A stretch of DNA of 50,413 nt from Bacillota bacterium. GTDB lineage: Bacteria; Bacillota; Dethiobacteria; DTU022; UBA8154. The DNA lies in the NCBI GenBank assembly GCA_012798755.1, contig JAAZMP010000001.1:1-50413 (forward strand), given 5' to 3'. Under the pieces are notes generated by a model. The model did no database searches. It was not told the DNA's origin and saw only the letters and a list, made by a program, of their open reading frames with translations. Within the stretch, counting starts at the first letter, position 1. Each line of letters starts with the position of its first letter. This document shows, one piece after another, positions 28,413-38,003 of the stretch. The position numbers were made by a program, and so were the translations under genes.

Positions 28413-29276
28413 ATGGTTGCAAAAGATAAAACCGTGGAAATAAAAAACGGTGTAATCATGGATGTAACTAACGAGGAGCAGGCCAAGATTGCCGAGGAAT
28501 CCGGGGCGGTTGCGGTGATGGCCCTGGAAAGGGTCCCGGCTGATATCAGGGCGGTCGGTGGTGTGGCGCGCATGGCCGATCCCGAAAGAATTTTAAGTAT
28601 TATCGACGCGGTAAGCATTCCTGTTATGGCCAAATGCCGGATCGGGCACTTTGCCGAAGCCCGGATATTAGAGGCCTTAGGTGTTGATTATATTGACGAA
28701 AGCGAGGTCCTTACCCCTGCAGATGAAGATTTTCACATCAACAAGCGTGAATTTGCAGTACCTTTCGTTTGCGGATGTAGGAATTTGGGGGAAGCCTTGC
28801 GTCGTATCGGCGAAGGTGCCTCTATGCTTCGCACCAAAGGCGAGCCCGGAACCGGCGACGTGGTGGAGGCAGTCAGGCATATACGCCGCGTGATGGGCGA
28901 AATCCGTCGCCTGCAAAATGCCCCCGAAGAAGAACTGATGTCTTTCTCCAAAGAATCGGGTGCTCCTTTTGAACTGGTCCTGGAAGTGAAAAAGCTGGGT
29001 GCCCTTCCCGTCATCAATTTTGCAGCGGGGGGGATTGCCACTCCTGCCGATGCTGCCTTGATGCTCCTATTGGGTGCTGATGGAATTTTCATCGGTTCCG
29101 GGATTTTTAAATCCAGCGATCCGGAAAAAAGAGCGCGTGCTATCGTCGAGGCTGCGCAACACTATGAAGATCCTGAACGCCTGGCTTCTATCTCCCGTGG
29201 TTTGGGAGAGGCTATGCCTGGCATGGATATCAAGCTTTTAGATGATACAGAGCGCATGCAGATTAGAGGGACGTAA
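28413..29276 (+). CDS. pdxS: Pyridoxal 5'-phosphate synthase, PdxS subunit
   Basis: PdxS forms PLP from ribose 5-phosphate, glyceraldehyde 3-phosphate and ammonia supplied by the glutaminase PdxT. The protein carries [37 protein letters not shown], the lysine motif [35 protein letters not shown] and [38 protein letters not shown] (28398-28404) is only two bases from ATG 28407 but eight from ATG 28413, so I use the latter (287 residues). No pdxT follows; the next gene is a DNA glycosylase. Upstream, 8-bp inverted repeats (28319-28326 and 28376-28383) flank an AT-rich stretch that may contain the promoter (TTGTGT, 17 bases, TAAAAT). Confidence 0.96.
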   Translation: MVAKDKTVEIKNGVIMDVTNEEQAKIAEESGAVAVMALERVPADIRAVGGVARMADPERILSIIDAVSIPVMAKCRIGHFAEARILEALGVDYIDESEVLTPADEDFHINKREFAVPFVCGCRNLGEALRRIGEGASMLRTKGEPGTGDVVEAVRHIRRVMGEIRRLQNAPEEELMSFSKESGAPFELVLEVKKLGALPVINFAAGGIATPADAALMLLLGADGIFIGSGIFKSSDPEKRARAIVEAAQHYEDPERLASISRGLGEAMPGMDIKLLDDTERMQIRGT

Positions 29277-29308
29277 CAACGTAACAAGCAGCAGCAAAAT
29301 TGAACAGG

Positions 29309-29334
29309 AGAAAGGGGTTCCCCTTTCTTTTTAA
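29309..29334 (+). terminator. Rho-independent terminator after pdxS
   Basis: A GAAAGGG/CCCTTTC hairpin with a four-base loop is followed by TTTTTAATT. It lies 33 bases after the pdxS stop and ahead of the glycosylase ribosome binding site. Confidence 0.75.
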
Positions 29335-29362
29335 TTGATCGCTAACGGAGGAGTGCTTATTT

Positions 29363-29992
29363 GTGGAGGATTCGGTATTGGAATTTGCGAAAAAATCCGC
29401 TGAGATCGACACTCTGGAACAATGGCGCGCTTTTTGCTTACAGTGTCGTCGCTGCCCTCTGCGCCAAAGCGCCAAAAACGTAGTCTTTGGCGAGGGCAGC
29501 CCCCGGGCAGATATAATGTTTATCGGTGAAGGCCCGGGCGCCGAAGAAGATCGTCTGGGACATCCTTTTGTGGGTGCGGCGGGCCGGCTTCTGGATCGTA
29601 TTCTTGCCGCCGCCGGATGGTCCAGGGAAGAAATATATATTGCCAATATTGTCAAATGCCGCCCGCCCGGTAATCGTCAGCCCCAGCGCGATGAGATCGA
29701 GGCTTGCTATCCCCTGTTGCAAAAACAGATAGAACTGATCGACCCCCCTATTATCATCTGCCTGGGGGCCGTGGCCAGCAAAGTTTTGCTCAAACCCGAC
29801 TTTCGCATAACCAAAGAGCGGGGAAACTGGCATGAAATAGGAGGCCGCATGGCTATGCCTACATTTCATCCCGCGGCGCTGTTGCGCGACCCTAAGAAAA
29901 AAAGGCCCGTTTGGGAAGATATCCAGCAGGTTATGGCTGCACATAAGAAAATTGTCGCTTCCCGGCAGGCAGGGCACCAAGAAAAAAACTGA
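29363..29992 (+). CDS. Uracil-DNA glycosylase, family 4 (iron-sulfur)
   Basis: The enzyme excises uracil from DNA. Family 4 marks are all visible: cysteines CLQCRRC near the N-terminus with later cysteines in VKCRPPGNRQP and EIEACYPLL (four [4Fe-4S] ligands), GEGPGAEEDRLGHPFVGAAGRLLD (active-site motif GEGPG) and TFHPAALLRDP (second active-site motif, HPAA). The 209-residue length is normal. The start is GTG 29363 after CGGAGGAG. The gene belongs to a class common in thermophiles and anaerobic Firmicutes. Confidence 0.93.
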   Translation: MEDSVLEFAKKSAEIDTLEQWRAFCLQCRRCPLRQSAKNVVFGEGSPRADIMFIGEGPGAEEDRLGHPFVGAAGRLLDRILAAAGWSREEIYIANIVKCRPPGNRQPQRDEIEACYPLLQKQIELIDPPIIICLGAVASKVLLKPDFRITKERGNWHEIGGRMAMPTFHPAALLRDPKKKRPVWEDIQQVMAAHKKIVASRQAGHQEKN

Positions 29993-30026
29993 TCCAAAAA
30001 TTTAGTTAGTGAGGGGATCTCAGCTG

Positions 30027-30713
30027 ATGAAGAAAAAAATCCTTCTTGTAGAGGATGAAAAAACTCTGGCCAAAGCCTTAAAATTTAATTTGGAAAAAGA
30101 AGGATTTAGCGTAGTGACAACTTTTGACGGGGAAGAAGCCCTAAGAGCAATGCCTGCGGAAAAACCGGATCTCGTCATCCTCGATCTTATGCTTCCTAAA
30201 ATCAACGGTTTTGAGGTATGCCGCAGCATCCGCAGGAACTCCGACGTCCCCATTATTATGCTTACTGCCCGCGATGAAGATATTGACAAGATTTTGGGGC
30301 TGGAGCTGGGGGCCGACGATTATATGACCAAACCTTTTAACGTCCGGGAGCTTTTGGCCCGCATCCGGGCTATTTTGCGCCGGACGGTGTCGCAGGCAAA
30401 GGTTGGGGCACAATTTATAAAAGCGGGCGATTTGCAAATAGATTCCCTTAAACGCAAAGTAACGATCAAGGGTCGCAGGATAGCCCTTACCGCCAGGGAA
30501 TATGCCCTGCTCGTCTTTTTGGCTTCCAACCCCGGCAAAGTTTATTCACGCGAACAGCTGTTAAAAGAAATCTGGGGCGAAAATTACAAAGGGGATGTTC
30601 GCACCGTTGATGTGCATATAAGGCATTTGCGGGAAAAAGTAGAAGAATTCCCGGCAGATCCCGGCTTGATCCTTACCGTATGGGGTATCGGCTATAAATT
30701 TAGAGAGGTTTGA
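30027..30713 (+). CDS. OmpR/PhoB-family response regulator
   Basis: A 228-residue response regulator with a receiver domain (acidic pocket ED at 9-10, phosphoacceptor Asp 53 in VILDLMLP, Thr in MLTARDED, Lys in TKPF) and a C-terminal winged helix (RIALTAREYALLVFLASNPGKVYSREQLLKEIWGE..DVRTVDVHIRHLREK). WalR/PhoP/MtrA-like sequence and partner order suggest a cell-envelope regulator, but DNA targets are unknown. ATG 30027 follows AGGGG at about ten bases; the earlier GTG 30009 overlaps that region. Nine bases separate it from the kinase gene. Confidence 0.93.
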   Translation: MKKKILLVEDEKTLAKALKFNLEKEGFSVVTTFDGEEALRAMPAEKPDLVILDLMLPKINGFEVCRSIRRNSDVPIIMLTARDEDIDKILGLELGADDYMTKPFNVRELLARIRAILRRTVSQAKVGAQFIKAGDLQIDSLKRKVTIKGRRIALTAREYALLVFLASNPGKVYSREQLLKEIWGENYKGDVRTVDVHIRHLREKVEEFPADPGLILTVWGIGYKFREV

Positions 30714-30722
30714 AGGTTTATA

Positions 30723-32216
30723 ATGTTTAACAGCATCCGCCTGCGCATGACAATAACATATTTACTGCTTATTGCCGCAGTTATGCTGGCTACGGGAATT
30801 ATTCTATTAAATATGCTTGAAAAATACTATCTTTCTTCTGCAGAAGAAAATCTGGAACAGACCGGCAAACTAACGGCCGAATTTATTGCTTCCTACCTTC
30901 GGGATGGCGCTGATGCCGTTCTTTTAAGCAATGTCGCCGAAAATTTTAGCCGGCAGATCGATGCCCGGGTCATCATTGTAAATCCTCAGAAGACAGTAGT
31001 GGGCGATTCGCTGCGCGTAGGGGGACTTTTGGGCGCGATGATGGAACGGGAAGAAGTTGAAACAGCACTGGAAGGAAAAATCGGGCGCAGCATACAATAC
31101 AGCAAACTTTCGGACCAGTGGGTCCTGCAGGTCTCGGTGCCCGTACAAGAAGGTGCAAGTTCGCTTGGCGCGGTTTTCCTTTCTTCCTCCCTCAAACCCG
31201 TTTATCAAACCCTGGCGGCAGTACGCCGCTTTCTTGTTGTTTCTACCCTGGTTTCCATGATTTTCGCCGGTTTGCTCGTGGTTCTCTTTGCCCATCACCT
31301 GACGGAACCCATCAAAGTACTGACTGCTGCCGCTCAGCAGATTGCCGAGGGCAACCTGGACCAACGGATACCGGTTAGTTTTGGCGATGAGATCGGCCGC
31401 TTAGCCCAACAGTTCAATATCATGGCTGCCAAGCTCAAGGAAATGAACCAGCGCCTGACCCGCTTTGTGGGCGATGTTTCCCATGAGTTAAGGACACCCC
31501 TGTCCTCAATCCACATCTGCCTGCAGTCAATGCAAAACTACGAACTAAGCAAGGAAGAACAAGAAGAATTTCTGGAGGATATAAACCATGAAACCCAGCG
31601 CTTGATCTATCTGGTGGAAGATCTTCTGGAGCTTACCAGGAAACAGGAGGTTGCTGATAAACGGGAAATTTTACCCTTAAAGGCCCTTCTGGAAGATATC
31701 TTGGATCTGGTTTGCCCCCGCGTAAAGCGTAAAGGGCTAAAGCTTTTTTCGGAGATACCCGCAGACCTTCCCTATCTATATGTTTCCCCCGATGATCTAA
31801 AGAGAGTTTTCTTTAACCTTTTGGATAATGCTATTAAATATACACCTGATGGCGGTTGGTTGAAGCTCAGTGTTGAAAACAGACCGGAACAAGTGATTAT
31901 CACGGTACAGGACACGGGTTGCGGCATACCGGCAGATGCTTTGCCATACCTTTTTGATCGCTTTTTCCGAGTGGATAAAGCCCGCTCACGCTACCTTGGT
32001 GGGACAGGACTGGGGCTTAGTATCTGCAAGGAAATAGTGGAGCATTACGGCGGATCAATAGGTGTGCTGGAAACCAAGGAAGGCCTGGGCAGTACTTTCT
32101 TCTTTACTCTTCCCGTAGATCCCGCCATACAACACTGCAAAGATGAAACGGAAAGACCCCAGGAGGAAAATGCCAAAGAAATAAGTCCCGTTTATCTGCC
32201 AATAGAGAAGGGGTAA
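30723..32216 (+). CDS. Sensor histidine kinase (HAMP-HisKA-HATPase)
   Basis: A 497-residue membrane kinase. TM1 is at about 9-31 (MTITYLLLIAAVMLATGIILL) and TM2 at about 166-188, leaving an extracytoplasmic sensor of about 130 residues. A HAMP domain (LTEPIKVLTAAAQQIAEGNLDQRIPV) is followed directly by HisKA with phosphoacceptor His 254 in FVGDVSHELRTPLSSI, then N-box NLLDNAIKYTPDGG, G1 DTGCGIP and G2 GGTGLGLSI. There is no PAS domain between HAMP and HisKA, unlike typical WalK. It pairs with the upstream regulator, and the lipoprotein gene begins two bases after its stop, so all three are probably one transcript. Confidence 0.93.
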   Translation: MFNSIRLRMTITYLLLIAAVMLATGIILLNMLEKYYLSSAEENLEQTGKLTAEFIASYLRDGADAVLLSNVAENFSRQIDARVIIVNPQKTVVGDSLRVGGLLGAMMEREEVETALEGKIGRSIQYSKLSDQWVLQVSVPVQEGASSLGAVFLSSSLKPVYQTLAAVRRFLVVSTLVSMIFAGLLVVLFAHHLTEPIKVLTAAAQQIAEGNLDQRIPVSFGDEIGRLAQQFNIMAAKLKEMNQRLTRFVGDVSHELRTPLSSIHICLQSMQNYELSKEEQEEFLEDINHETQRLIYLVEDLLELTRKQEVADKREILPLKALLEDILDLVCPRVKRKGLKLFSEIPADLPYLYVSPDDLKRVFFNLLDNAIKYTPDGGWLKLSVENRPEQVIITVQDTGCGIPADALPYLFDRFFRVDKARSRYLGGTGLGLSICKEIVEHYGGSIGVLETKEGLGSTFFFTLPVDPAIQHCKDETERPQEENAKEISPVYLPIEKG

Positions 32217-32217
32217 T

Positions 32218-34374
32218 ATGGCTTTTAACAAACTGTGCAGGGCAATAAAAAAGATCAATAAGCGGATTTTTTATAGAAAATCCGATCCTGATCAGATGGT
32301 GAGAAAATGTGCGTTTAGACCCAGCATACCTATTTTTTTGCTGCTTCTGCTCTTTTTATCCAGCTCCTGTTCACCGGCGTCTCCTGTTTCCCCGGTGGAT
32401 CCGGTGGAGCCTGTAGTTACCGGCCTGGAAAATGCAGGGGAAGATATGTTTGTCCGAGGGCGCTTTTCCGTGGTGGATCCGGAGATGAATATCTATGCTT
32501 TAGATATCTCCAGCTCCGGTGATGATATTCTTTTCAGCTCCGATGCCCGTTCAATCCATATGTTAGACGATCAGGGCCGGCTCAAATGGGAGGTTGTTTT
32601 TGAAGGCCTTCCTGTTGCCGCAGAACTTTCCGACAGTGGTTATTATATTGCTGTGGGAACCGACTGCGGTGAAGTGTATTTCTTGCATAGAGACAGCCAG
32701 GTTATCTGGAAAAAAAATTTCCCGGGCGCTATCTGTCACATAGCCCTCTCCCCATATAGCAATTTTTTGGTTATCTCCGTTAAAGACGAAAACGACGTGT
32801 ACAAGCTCTATGCTCTGGATCAGTGGGGAACCCCGCTCTGGGAGAGAGAAACAGGGCCGCTTCTGCAGCTGGATTATGTTTCGGAGAGAAACATAGTATA
32901 CTGTTCTCTGGAAAAAGAAGGTAAAAATGTCTTTGTTGTCTTTAAAAACGGAGAAGTTTTCTGGGAAAAGGAGGCTGCTGTATCCGCAGTTTCCAAGGAT
33001 GGGGAGTTTGCTGCTATTTATAACGACAATGTTTTATCCCTTTACAACCTAAAAACAGAAAAAGGAACTTCCCCCGGCCTGTTTTGGCGCCATCCTTTAA
33101 GTTCTAAAATTACTTCTTTGGAGCTGACAGAGGCGGGGGAACATGTGTTGGCTTACAGCGCTTTTCCCGGTGCCGGCAACAACCTTTTTGTATTTTGCCG
33201 AAAGGGTTCCCTGTCCTGGGAAAAGAAAATACCGAGCGGCTCTCTTTTACAGGCCTCCCGGTTTGGAGACAGGATCGTAGCTTCTTCTTGGCAGGAGTAC
33301 AGCGAGGATTTCAGCAAGGTCCTCGTTCTTAACAAAAACGGAGATGTCCTGCAGGAAACAGGGATGGCCAGCCGCATTGAAAAAATCTCACTTTCCCGGG
33401 ATGGAAACATTTTGGCGTTGGCGGGAAATGAAGGAAATATCTTTATACTGGATATGCCTGTCTACGGCCTTTTGCAGGAAACAGAGCTATCCGGGGGCAG
33501 TGCACCCGAACATGCTGAGGAATTGTACCGCCCCGTGGTTTTTAGCTGTGCTGACGAGGAACAGTATATAACGCTTTATTTTTATGATGAATATGCTTTG
33601 CGATTGGTACCTGTAAGCCGCTGTATTAAAAGTACCCAGGCACCCCTGCAGGCTGCCGTCAGCGAACTCATAAAGGGCCCCTGCCGTCAAAGCGGCCTTT
33701 CCCGTACGATTCCCAAGGATACTCATATCAAAGTAACCCTGCAGGATGGTATTGCTGTGCTCGATCTTCCCGAAGATCTTAGTCGGTTGGGCGATTCCAA
33801 GCAGAACAGGGGCATAATTGATTCATTGATCCTTACCGCCTCCCAATTTCCCTCCGTGGAAGGGGTGCGTTTTCTAATAGAAGGAAGCAGTGCCCGAATC
33901 TTTGGAATGGAAGGTGTTATTATCAACGATGTTTTTCCCTCCCGTTCACCGGTTAAAAACAAAACGATGCTCTATATTCCTTATCGTTCCGGTAAGCGCT
34001 TCTTTTTGCTCCCCCGTGAGGCCATCCAATTGGGAAGCAGGTTTAATACGGCCCAGGATCTGCTCAAAATTCTATTGGAGGAAAGCAGACGTTTTCTACC
34101 GGTGGCGCCGGAGTTGAAAGATATCAGGATCACCAATAAGGAAATTATCTTGGACTGGGGGCAATCTTTGGCCAAGCTGTTTCCACCGGAGGGCAGCCCC
34201 GAGGAAAAAGCACTGGCATCGCTTTTCTTGGATTCTGTTTTGTTAACCCTGGGCAGCAATTTCCAGCAGGATCGCGTTGTTTTGTTCATAGAAGGTGAGC
34301 CCTGGGAACCGCCGGAAGGCTATCCTTCGACGGTTTTGGAATACAGCGAGCCTTTTTATTTGAATCCTGAGTAA
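32218..34374 (+). CDS. LpqB-like lipoprotein: beta-propeller followed by two GerM-like domains
   Basis: A 718-residue exported protein. A hydrophobic segment ends in FLSSSC with Cys 51 as the likely lipidation site. The N-terminal 26 residues before MVRK are unusually long; an internal ATG at codon 27 would give a normal signal peptide but has no ribosome binding site, whereas ATG 32218 follows GAAGGGG. Residues about 75-425 are WD40/PQQ-like repeats (YALDISSSGDDILFSSDARSIHMLDDQGRLKWEV and six or so similar blades). Residues about 440-580 match a GerMN domain (ITLYFYDEYALRLVPVSR, ELIKGPC, IPKDTHIKVTLQDGIAVLDL), with a second, weaker copy to the end. The same domains in reverse order make up actinobacterial LpqB, encoded after MtrA-MtrB. 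Role as a kinase modulator is inference. Confidence 0.8.
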   Translation: MAFNKLCRAIKKINKRIFYRKSDPDQMVRKCAFRPSIPIFLLLLLFLSSSCSPASPVSPVDPVEPVVTGLENAGEDMFVRGRFSVVDPEMNIYALDISSSGDDILFSSDARSIHMLDDQGRLKWEVVFEGLPVAAELSDSGYYIAVGTDCGEVYFLHRDSQVIWKKNFPGAICHIALSPYSNFLVISVKDENDVYKLYALDQWGTPLWERETGPLLQLDYVSERNIVYCSLEKEGKNVFVVFKNGEVFWEKEAAVSAVSKDGEFAAIYNDNVLSLYNLKTEKGTSPGLFWRHPLSSKITSLELTEAGEHVLAYSAFPGAGNNLFVFCRKGSLSWEKKIPSGSLLQASRFGDRIVASSWQEYSEDFSKVLVLNKNGDVLQETGMASRIEKISLSRDGNILALAGNEGNIFILDMPVYGLLQETELSGGSAPEHAEELYRPVVFSCADEEQYITLYFYDEYALRLVPVSRCIKSTQAPLQAAVSELIKGPCRQSGLSRTIPKDTHIKVTLQDGIAVLDLPEDLSRLGDSKQNRGIIDSLILTASQFPSVEGVRFLIEGSSARIFGMEGVIINDVFPSRSPVKNKTMLYIPYRSGKRFFLLPREAIQLGSRFNTAQDLLKILLEESRRFLPVAPELKDIRITNKEIILDWGQSLAKLFPPEGSPEEKALASLFLDSVLLTLGSNFQQDRVVLFIEGEPWEPPEGYPSTVLEYSEPFYLNPE

Positions 34375-34463
34375 ATGGGGGGTATGCAGCTTTTGCCGCA
34401 GATGAAGCTTAGGGTGTTCAGCTCGGGAAGTTCTACGGTTCAGGCGCAGGCTTCCGGCGGTCT

Positions 34464-34504
34464 GCCCGGCCGATTCCACCCGCGACATTGTTTTTCGGCC
34501 GGGC
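34464..34504 (+). terminator. GC-rich hairpin after the lipoprotein gene
   Basis: A 10-bp perfect stem GCCCGGCCGA/TCGGCCGGGC is followed by TTAATATAG. The loop is 21 bases and the T-run poor. It probably marks the end of the three-gene regulator-kinase-lipoprotein transcript. The rest of the 218-base gap before argS shows no gene. Confidence 0.45.
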
Positions 34505-34592
34505 TTAATATAGAATAAATGAAATGGTTGCCTAGTGGCACTGTAAATTCGGCTGCCTAAGCGCTACAATAGATAAAGGACAGTGATATAGC

Positions 34593-36323
34593 TTGCTTGT
34601 TTTCAAAGAAAAAATTGGTTTGTTGCTATCTTCGCTTACGGGCCTAGATCCGGCGAAGGCTGCTTCATCGTTGGAGATACCTCCGGAACCCGGGTTGGGG
34701 GAATATGCTTTTCCTTGTTTTATATTGGCTCGTTCTTTAAAAAAGTCGCCTCAGGCCATTGCCTCCGAACTGGCCGGCCGCATAGAACCAACAGAATACC
34801 TAAAAAAAGTGGAAAGCGTGGGACCGTACCTCAACTTTTATGTACACCGGCCGCACCTGTTTTTCAGGCTTTCAATGGAAATTGCGAAACAAGATTTTGC
34901 ATACGGCCGCAGCGAGGAGGGGCAGGGTCAAACCATCGTCATTGATTACTCCGCTCCAAATATTGCCAAACCTTTTGGCATAGGTCACCTGCGTTCTACG
35001 GTGATCGGAAACTCTCTTTACCGTCTTTATGAAAATTTGGGCTACCGCGTAATAGGGATAAATCACCTGGGGGATTGGGGCACGCAGTTCGGCAAATTAA
35101 TCGTGGCTTACCGTAAATGGGGCGACAGCTCCCGCCTGGAAAAAGATCCCGTGCGCTATCTCTATGAACTTTACGTACTTTTTCATAAGGAGGCGGAAGA
35201 AAACCCCGATTTGGAAGAAGAAGCCCGCCTCTGGTTTCGGAACCTGGAAATGGATGACGAAGAAGCTGTCCAGATCTGGAAGAATTTCCGGGCTTTAAGC
35301 TTAGAAGATTTTAAACGACTTTACAACTTCTTGGGAATACAATTTGATTCATACAAAGGCGAAAGTTTCTACAATCCTTTACTGGAAAAAACTATTCGGA
35401 TGGCCCAAGAAAAAGGGCTGGCCAAGGAAAGCGAAGGGGCATTGATAGCGGATCTGGAACCCCATGGGCTGCCTCCCTGCCTGCTTCGCAAAAAAGACGG
35501 TGCTGCTCTATATATAACAAGAGATTTGGCGGCCGCCATTTATAGATACGAACAGTATCGCTTTGATAAGATATACTATGTTGTAGGATCTGAGCAGACC
35601 CTTCATTTTCAGCAGCTTTTTAAAATTTTGGAGCTAATGGGTTACCCTTGGGCCCAAAATTGCTTCCACGTTCCCTTTGGGTTGATTCATTTCGAAGATG
35701 GGCGAATGTCAACCCGGGAGGGCCGTGTAATTCTTCTGGAAGATGTCCTTAACAGGGCGACAAAGATCGCACATAGCATTATCAGGGAAAAAAATCCCGA
35801 TTTACAGCGGAAGGAAAAGGCAGCGCACATGGTCGGTTTGGGTGCGGTCATCTTTGGGGATTTAATCAACGATCGAGTTAAAGATATCGAATTCGATTGG
35901 GATAAAGTGCTCGATTTTTCCGGGGAAACAGCCCCCTATATCCAATACGCGCATGCCAGGATCTGCAGTATCTTCAGAAAGGCTGAATCCGAAGGTGAAA
36001 ATATTTTATTCCCTTTGAAAGATGATTTTCCCATCCTTACGGAAATAGGTTTTTTAGATTCTATGGAGGAGGAACAGCTTCTTATAACCCTGTCTCGTTT
36101 TCAGGAACAAATCGGCCGTGCAGCACAAGATTGCCGTCCTTCCTACCTGGCACGCTACCTGGTTGATCTGGCCAGGGATTTCAACAGATTTTATCATAAC
36201 TGCCCCGTGCTTACAGCTGAACAAAAATTAAAGCGGGCCCGGCTTGCGTTGATCAAAGGCGTCCAGGTTGTTTTGCACAATGGGTTAAAGCTTTTGGGAA
36301 TCGAAGCACCGCAGGAGATGTAG
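34593..36323 (+). CDS. argS: Arginyl-tRNA synthetase
   Basis: A class I aminoacyl-tRNA synthetase of 576 residues. The N-terminal additional domain (GLGEYAFPCFILARSLKKSPQAIA) precedes IDYSAPNIAKPFGIGHLRSTVIGNSLYRLYENLGY, ending in GDWGTQFGK. The HIGH signature reads GIGH (residues 129-132), with the first His replaced by Gly. The KMSKS equivalent is GRMSTREG. The C-terminal DALR anticodon-binding domain (ETAPYIQYAHARICSI..) is complete. The start is TTG 34593, 12 bases after AAAGGA. No T-box is present upstream. Followed by serS after 104 bases. Confidence 0.96.
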   Translation: MLVFKEKIGLLLSSLTGLDPAKAASSLEIPPEPGLGEYAFPCFILARSLKKSPQAIASELAGRIEPTEYLKKVESVGPYLNFYVHRPHLFFRLSMEIAKQDFAYGRSEEGQGQTIVIDYSAPNIAKPFGIGHLRSTVIGNSLYRLYENLGYRVIGINHLGDWGTQFGKLIVAYRKWGDSSRLEKDPVRYLYELYVLFHKEAEENPDLEEEARLWFRNLEMDDEEAVQIWKNFRALSLEDFKRLYNFLGIQFDSYKGESFYNPLLEKTIRMAQEKGLAKESEGALIADLEPHGLPPCLLRKKDGAALYITRDLAAAIYRYEQYRFDKIYYVVGSEQTLHFQQLFKILELMGYPWAQNCFHVPFGLIHFEDGRMSTREGRVILLEDVLNRATKIAHSIIREKNPDLQRKEKAAHMVGLGAVIFGDLINDRVKDIEFDWDKVLDFSGETAPYIQYAHARICSIFRKAESEGENILFPLKDDFPILTEIGFLDSMEEEQLLITLSRFQEQIGRAAQDCRPSYLARYLVDLARDFNRFYHNCPVLTAEQKLKRARLALIKGVQVVLHNGLKLLGIEAPQEM

Positions 36324-36427
36324 CCGGCCAATAAGTGTGTTAAAATTGTATATAATTGATCAAAAACCTGGGGTTTCAAGGTTTTATCGGAACCCAAGTT
36401 TAAAACGATAAGTAGGTGTGATACTGA

Positions 36428-37777
36428 ATGTTGGATCCTCGTTTTGTTCGTGAAAATATGGATGCCGTGCGCCATGCTGTCAGCATCAGGGGAGAAAAAG
36501 CAGATTTGGAGACCTTCCTAAAACTGGATTTGAGGCGGCGTGATATACTTCAAGAAGTGGAAGCCTTGAAAAATCAGCGCAATACCGTTTCCAGGGAAGT
36601 GGGGCGTTTAAAAAAAGAAGGACGGATCGATAAGGAACTTTTGAAAAGTTACCAGCTCGAAATTGAAAGTGACGATGCAAAAGATTTGGAAAAAGAACTT
36701 GTAAAAAGGATGCGTTCTGTCAGCGAGCGCATTAAGGCCCTGGATGAACAGCTCAAGAAAACCGAAACAAACCTGGAACAGATACTGCTGCAGATACCCA
36801 ACATGCCCGATCCCGAGGTCCCTATCGGCCTGACGGAAGAAGAAAATGTTGAAGTGCGCCGCTGGGGGGATACCCCGCGATTTGACTTTACTCCCAAAGC
36901 CCACTGGGATATCGGCGAACTTTTGGGCATCCTGGATTTTCCCCGTGCAGGTAAAACCACTGGTTCACGTTTTGTCTTTTACCAAGGAGAAGGCGCCCGT
37001 TTGGAGCGGGCTCTGATCAATTTCATGCTGGATTTACACACTGCCGAACATGGCTACAAGGAGATTTTTCCTCCCTTTTTGGTGAACAGCCAGAGCATGG
37101 TGGGCACCGGCCAGCTACCCAAGTTTGCCGAAGATGCCTTTAATGTGGCCGGGACGGATTACTGGTTGATTCCCACCGCTGAGGTGCCGGTAACCAATCT
37201 GCACCGCGAGGAAATTATACCCGCGGAGCAGCTGCCTTTGTACTACGTTGGCTACAGCGCTTGTTTCCGCGCCGAAGCCGGCGCCCATGGAAGGGACACA
37301 AGGGGGCTTATCAGACAGCACCAGTTTAATAAGGTGGAACTGGTAAAATTTTCACTGCCCCAGGATTCCGGCAAAGAACTGGAAAAACTGGTAAATGATG
37401 CTGAAAAAGTGCTGCAGCTTCTGAAGATACCCTACCGGGTAATGCTCATGTGTACCGGGGATCTGGGTTTTGCTGCTGCCAAAAAATACGATTTGGAAAT
37501 ATGGCTTCCGTCTTACCAAGCCTACCGGGAAGTTTCCTCCTGCAGTAATTTCCGTGACTTCCAGGCCCGGCGTGCCGGGATACGTTATCGTCCCGCTGCC
37601 GGGGCCAAAGCAGAATTTATCCATACTTTAAACGGTTCGGGATTGGCTATTGGCAGAACGCTGGCGGCGATCCTGGAAAATTACCAACAGCAAGACGGCA
37701 GCGTGATCATTCCCGAGGTGCTAAGGCCCTATTTCCCGCCCTCCCATCCCGGTGTTATCCGGCCAACCAGGGAATAA
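36428..37777 (+). CDS. serS: Seryl-tRNA synthetase
   Basis: A class II synthetase with a 449-residue standard layout. The N-terminal long coiled coil (about residues 30-100, rich in KEL/KRM/KAL heptads) binds the long variable arm of tRNA-Ser. Motif 2 is [29 protein letters not shown] and motif 3 is [19 protein letters not shown]. Start ATG 36428 follows GTAGGTG. It lies 226 bases before two tRNA-Ser genes and one tRNA-Arg, so enzyme and substrates are neighbours. The upstream gap contains a TATAAT (near 36349) but no T-box motif. Confidence 0.97.
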   Translation: MLDPRFVRENMDAVRHAVSIRGEKADLETFLKLDLRRRDILQEVEALKNQRNTVSREVGRLKKEGRIDKELLKSYQLEIESDDAKDLEKELVKRMRSVSERIKALDEQLKKTETNLEQILLQIPNMPDPEVPIGLTEEENVEVRRWGDTPRFDFTPKAHWDIGELLGILDFPRAGKTTGSRFVFYQGEGARLERALINFMLDLHTAEHGYKEIFPPFLVNSQSMVGTGQLPKFAEDAFNVAGTDYWLIPTAEVPVTNLHREEIIPAEQLPLYYVGYSACFRAEAGAHGRDTRGLIRQHQFNKVELVKFSLPQDSGKELEKLVNDAEKVLQLLKIPYRVMLMCTGDLGFAAAKKYDLEIWLPSYQAYREVSSCSNFRDFQARRAGIRYRPAAGAKAEFIHTLNGSGLAIGRTLAAILENYQQQDGSVIIPEVLRPYFPPSHPGVIRPTRE

Positions 37778-37961
37778 TGCGGAGCGAATTCATCAGTCGA
37801 AATCCTTTGACCGAAGTGAAGAATCCTAAATTAGGCAAGTGATGCAATTGTTTTCCCAGATTCTTTGTTTTGCCCGGATGGCATAGTAATCTGATAGTCT
37901 TCGGCGTGTTTTTTATATGCTCTACCATTTACTTTGTGGCAGGATCTTGGTTGAGCCATTA

Positions 37962-37991
37962 TTGACTTTATTATCTTAAATATGTTATAAT
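37962..37991 (+). promoter_or_regulatory. Promoter of the tRNA cluster
   Basis: TTGACT (37962-37967) and TATAAT (37986-37991) are separated by 18 bases, 12 bases before the first tRNA. The preceding part of the gap (37778-37961) has no gene or clear terminator. Confidence 0.75.
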
Positions 37992-38003
37992 CAGAAAGCC
38001 CTG

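Noticed and set aside
36324-36427. T-box leader before serS
   Set aside because: The GGGTGG-ACCGCG element and a leader terminator are absent in the 104-base gap.
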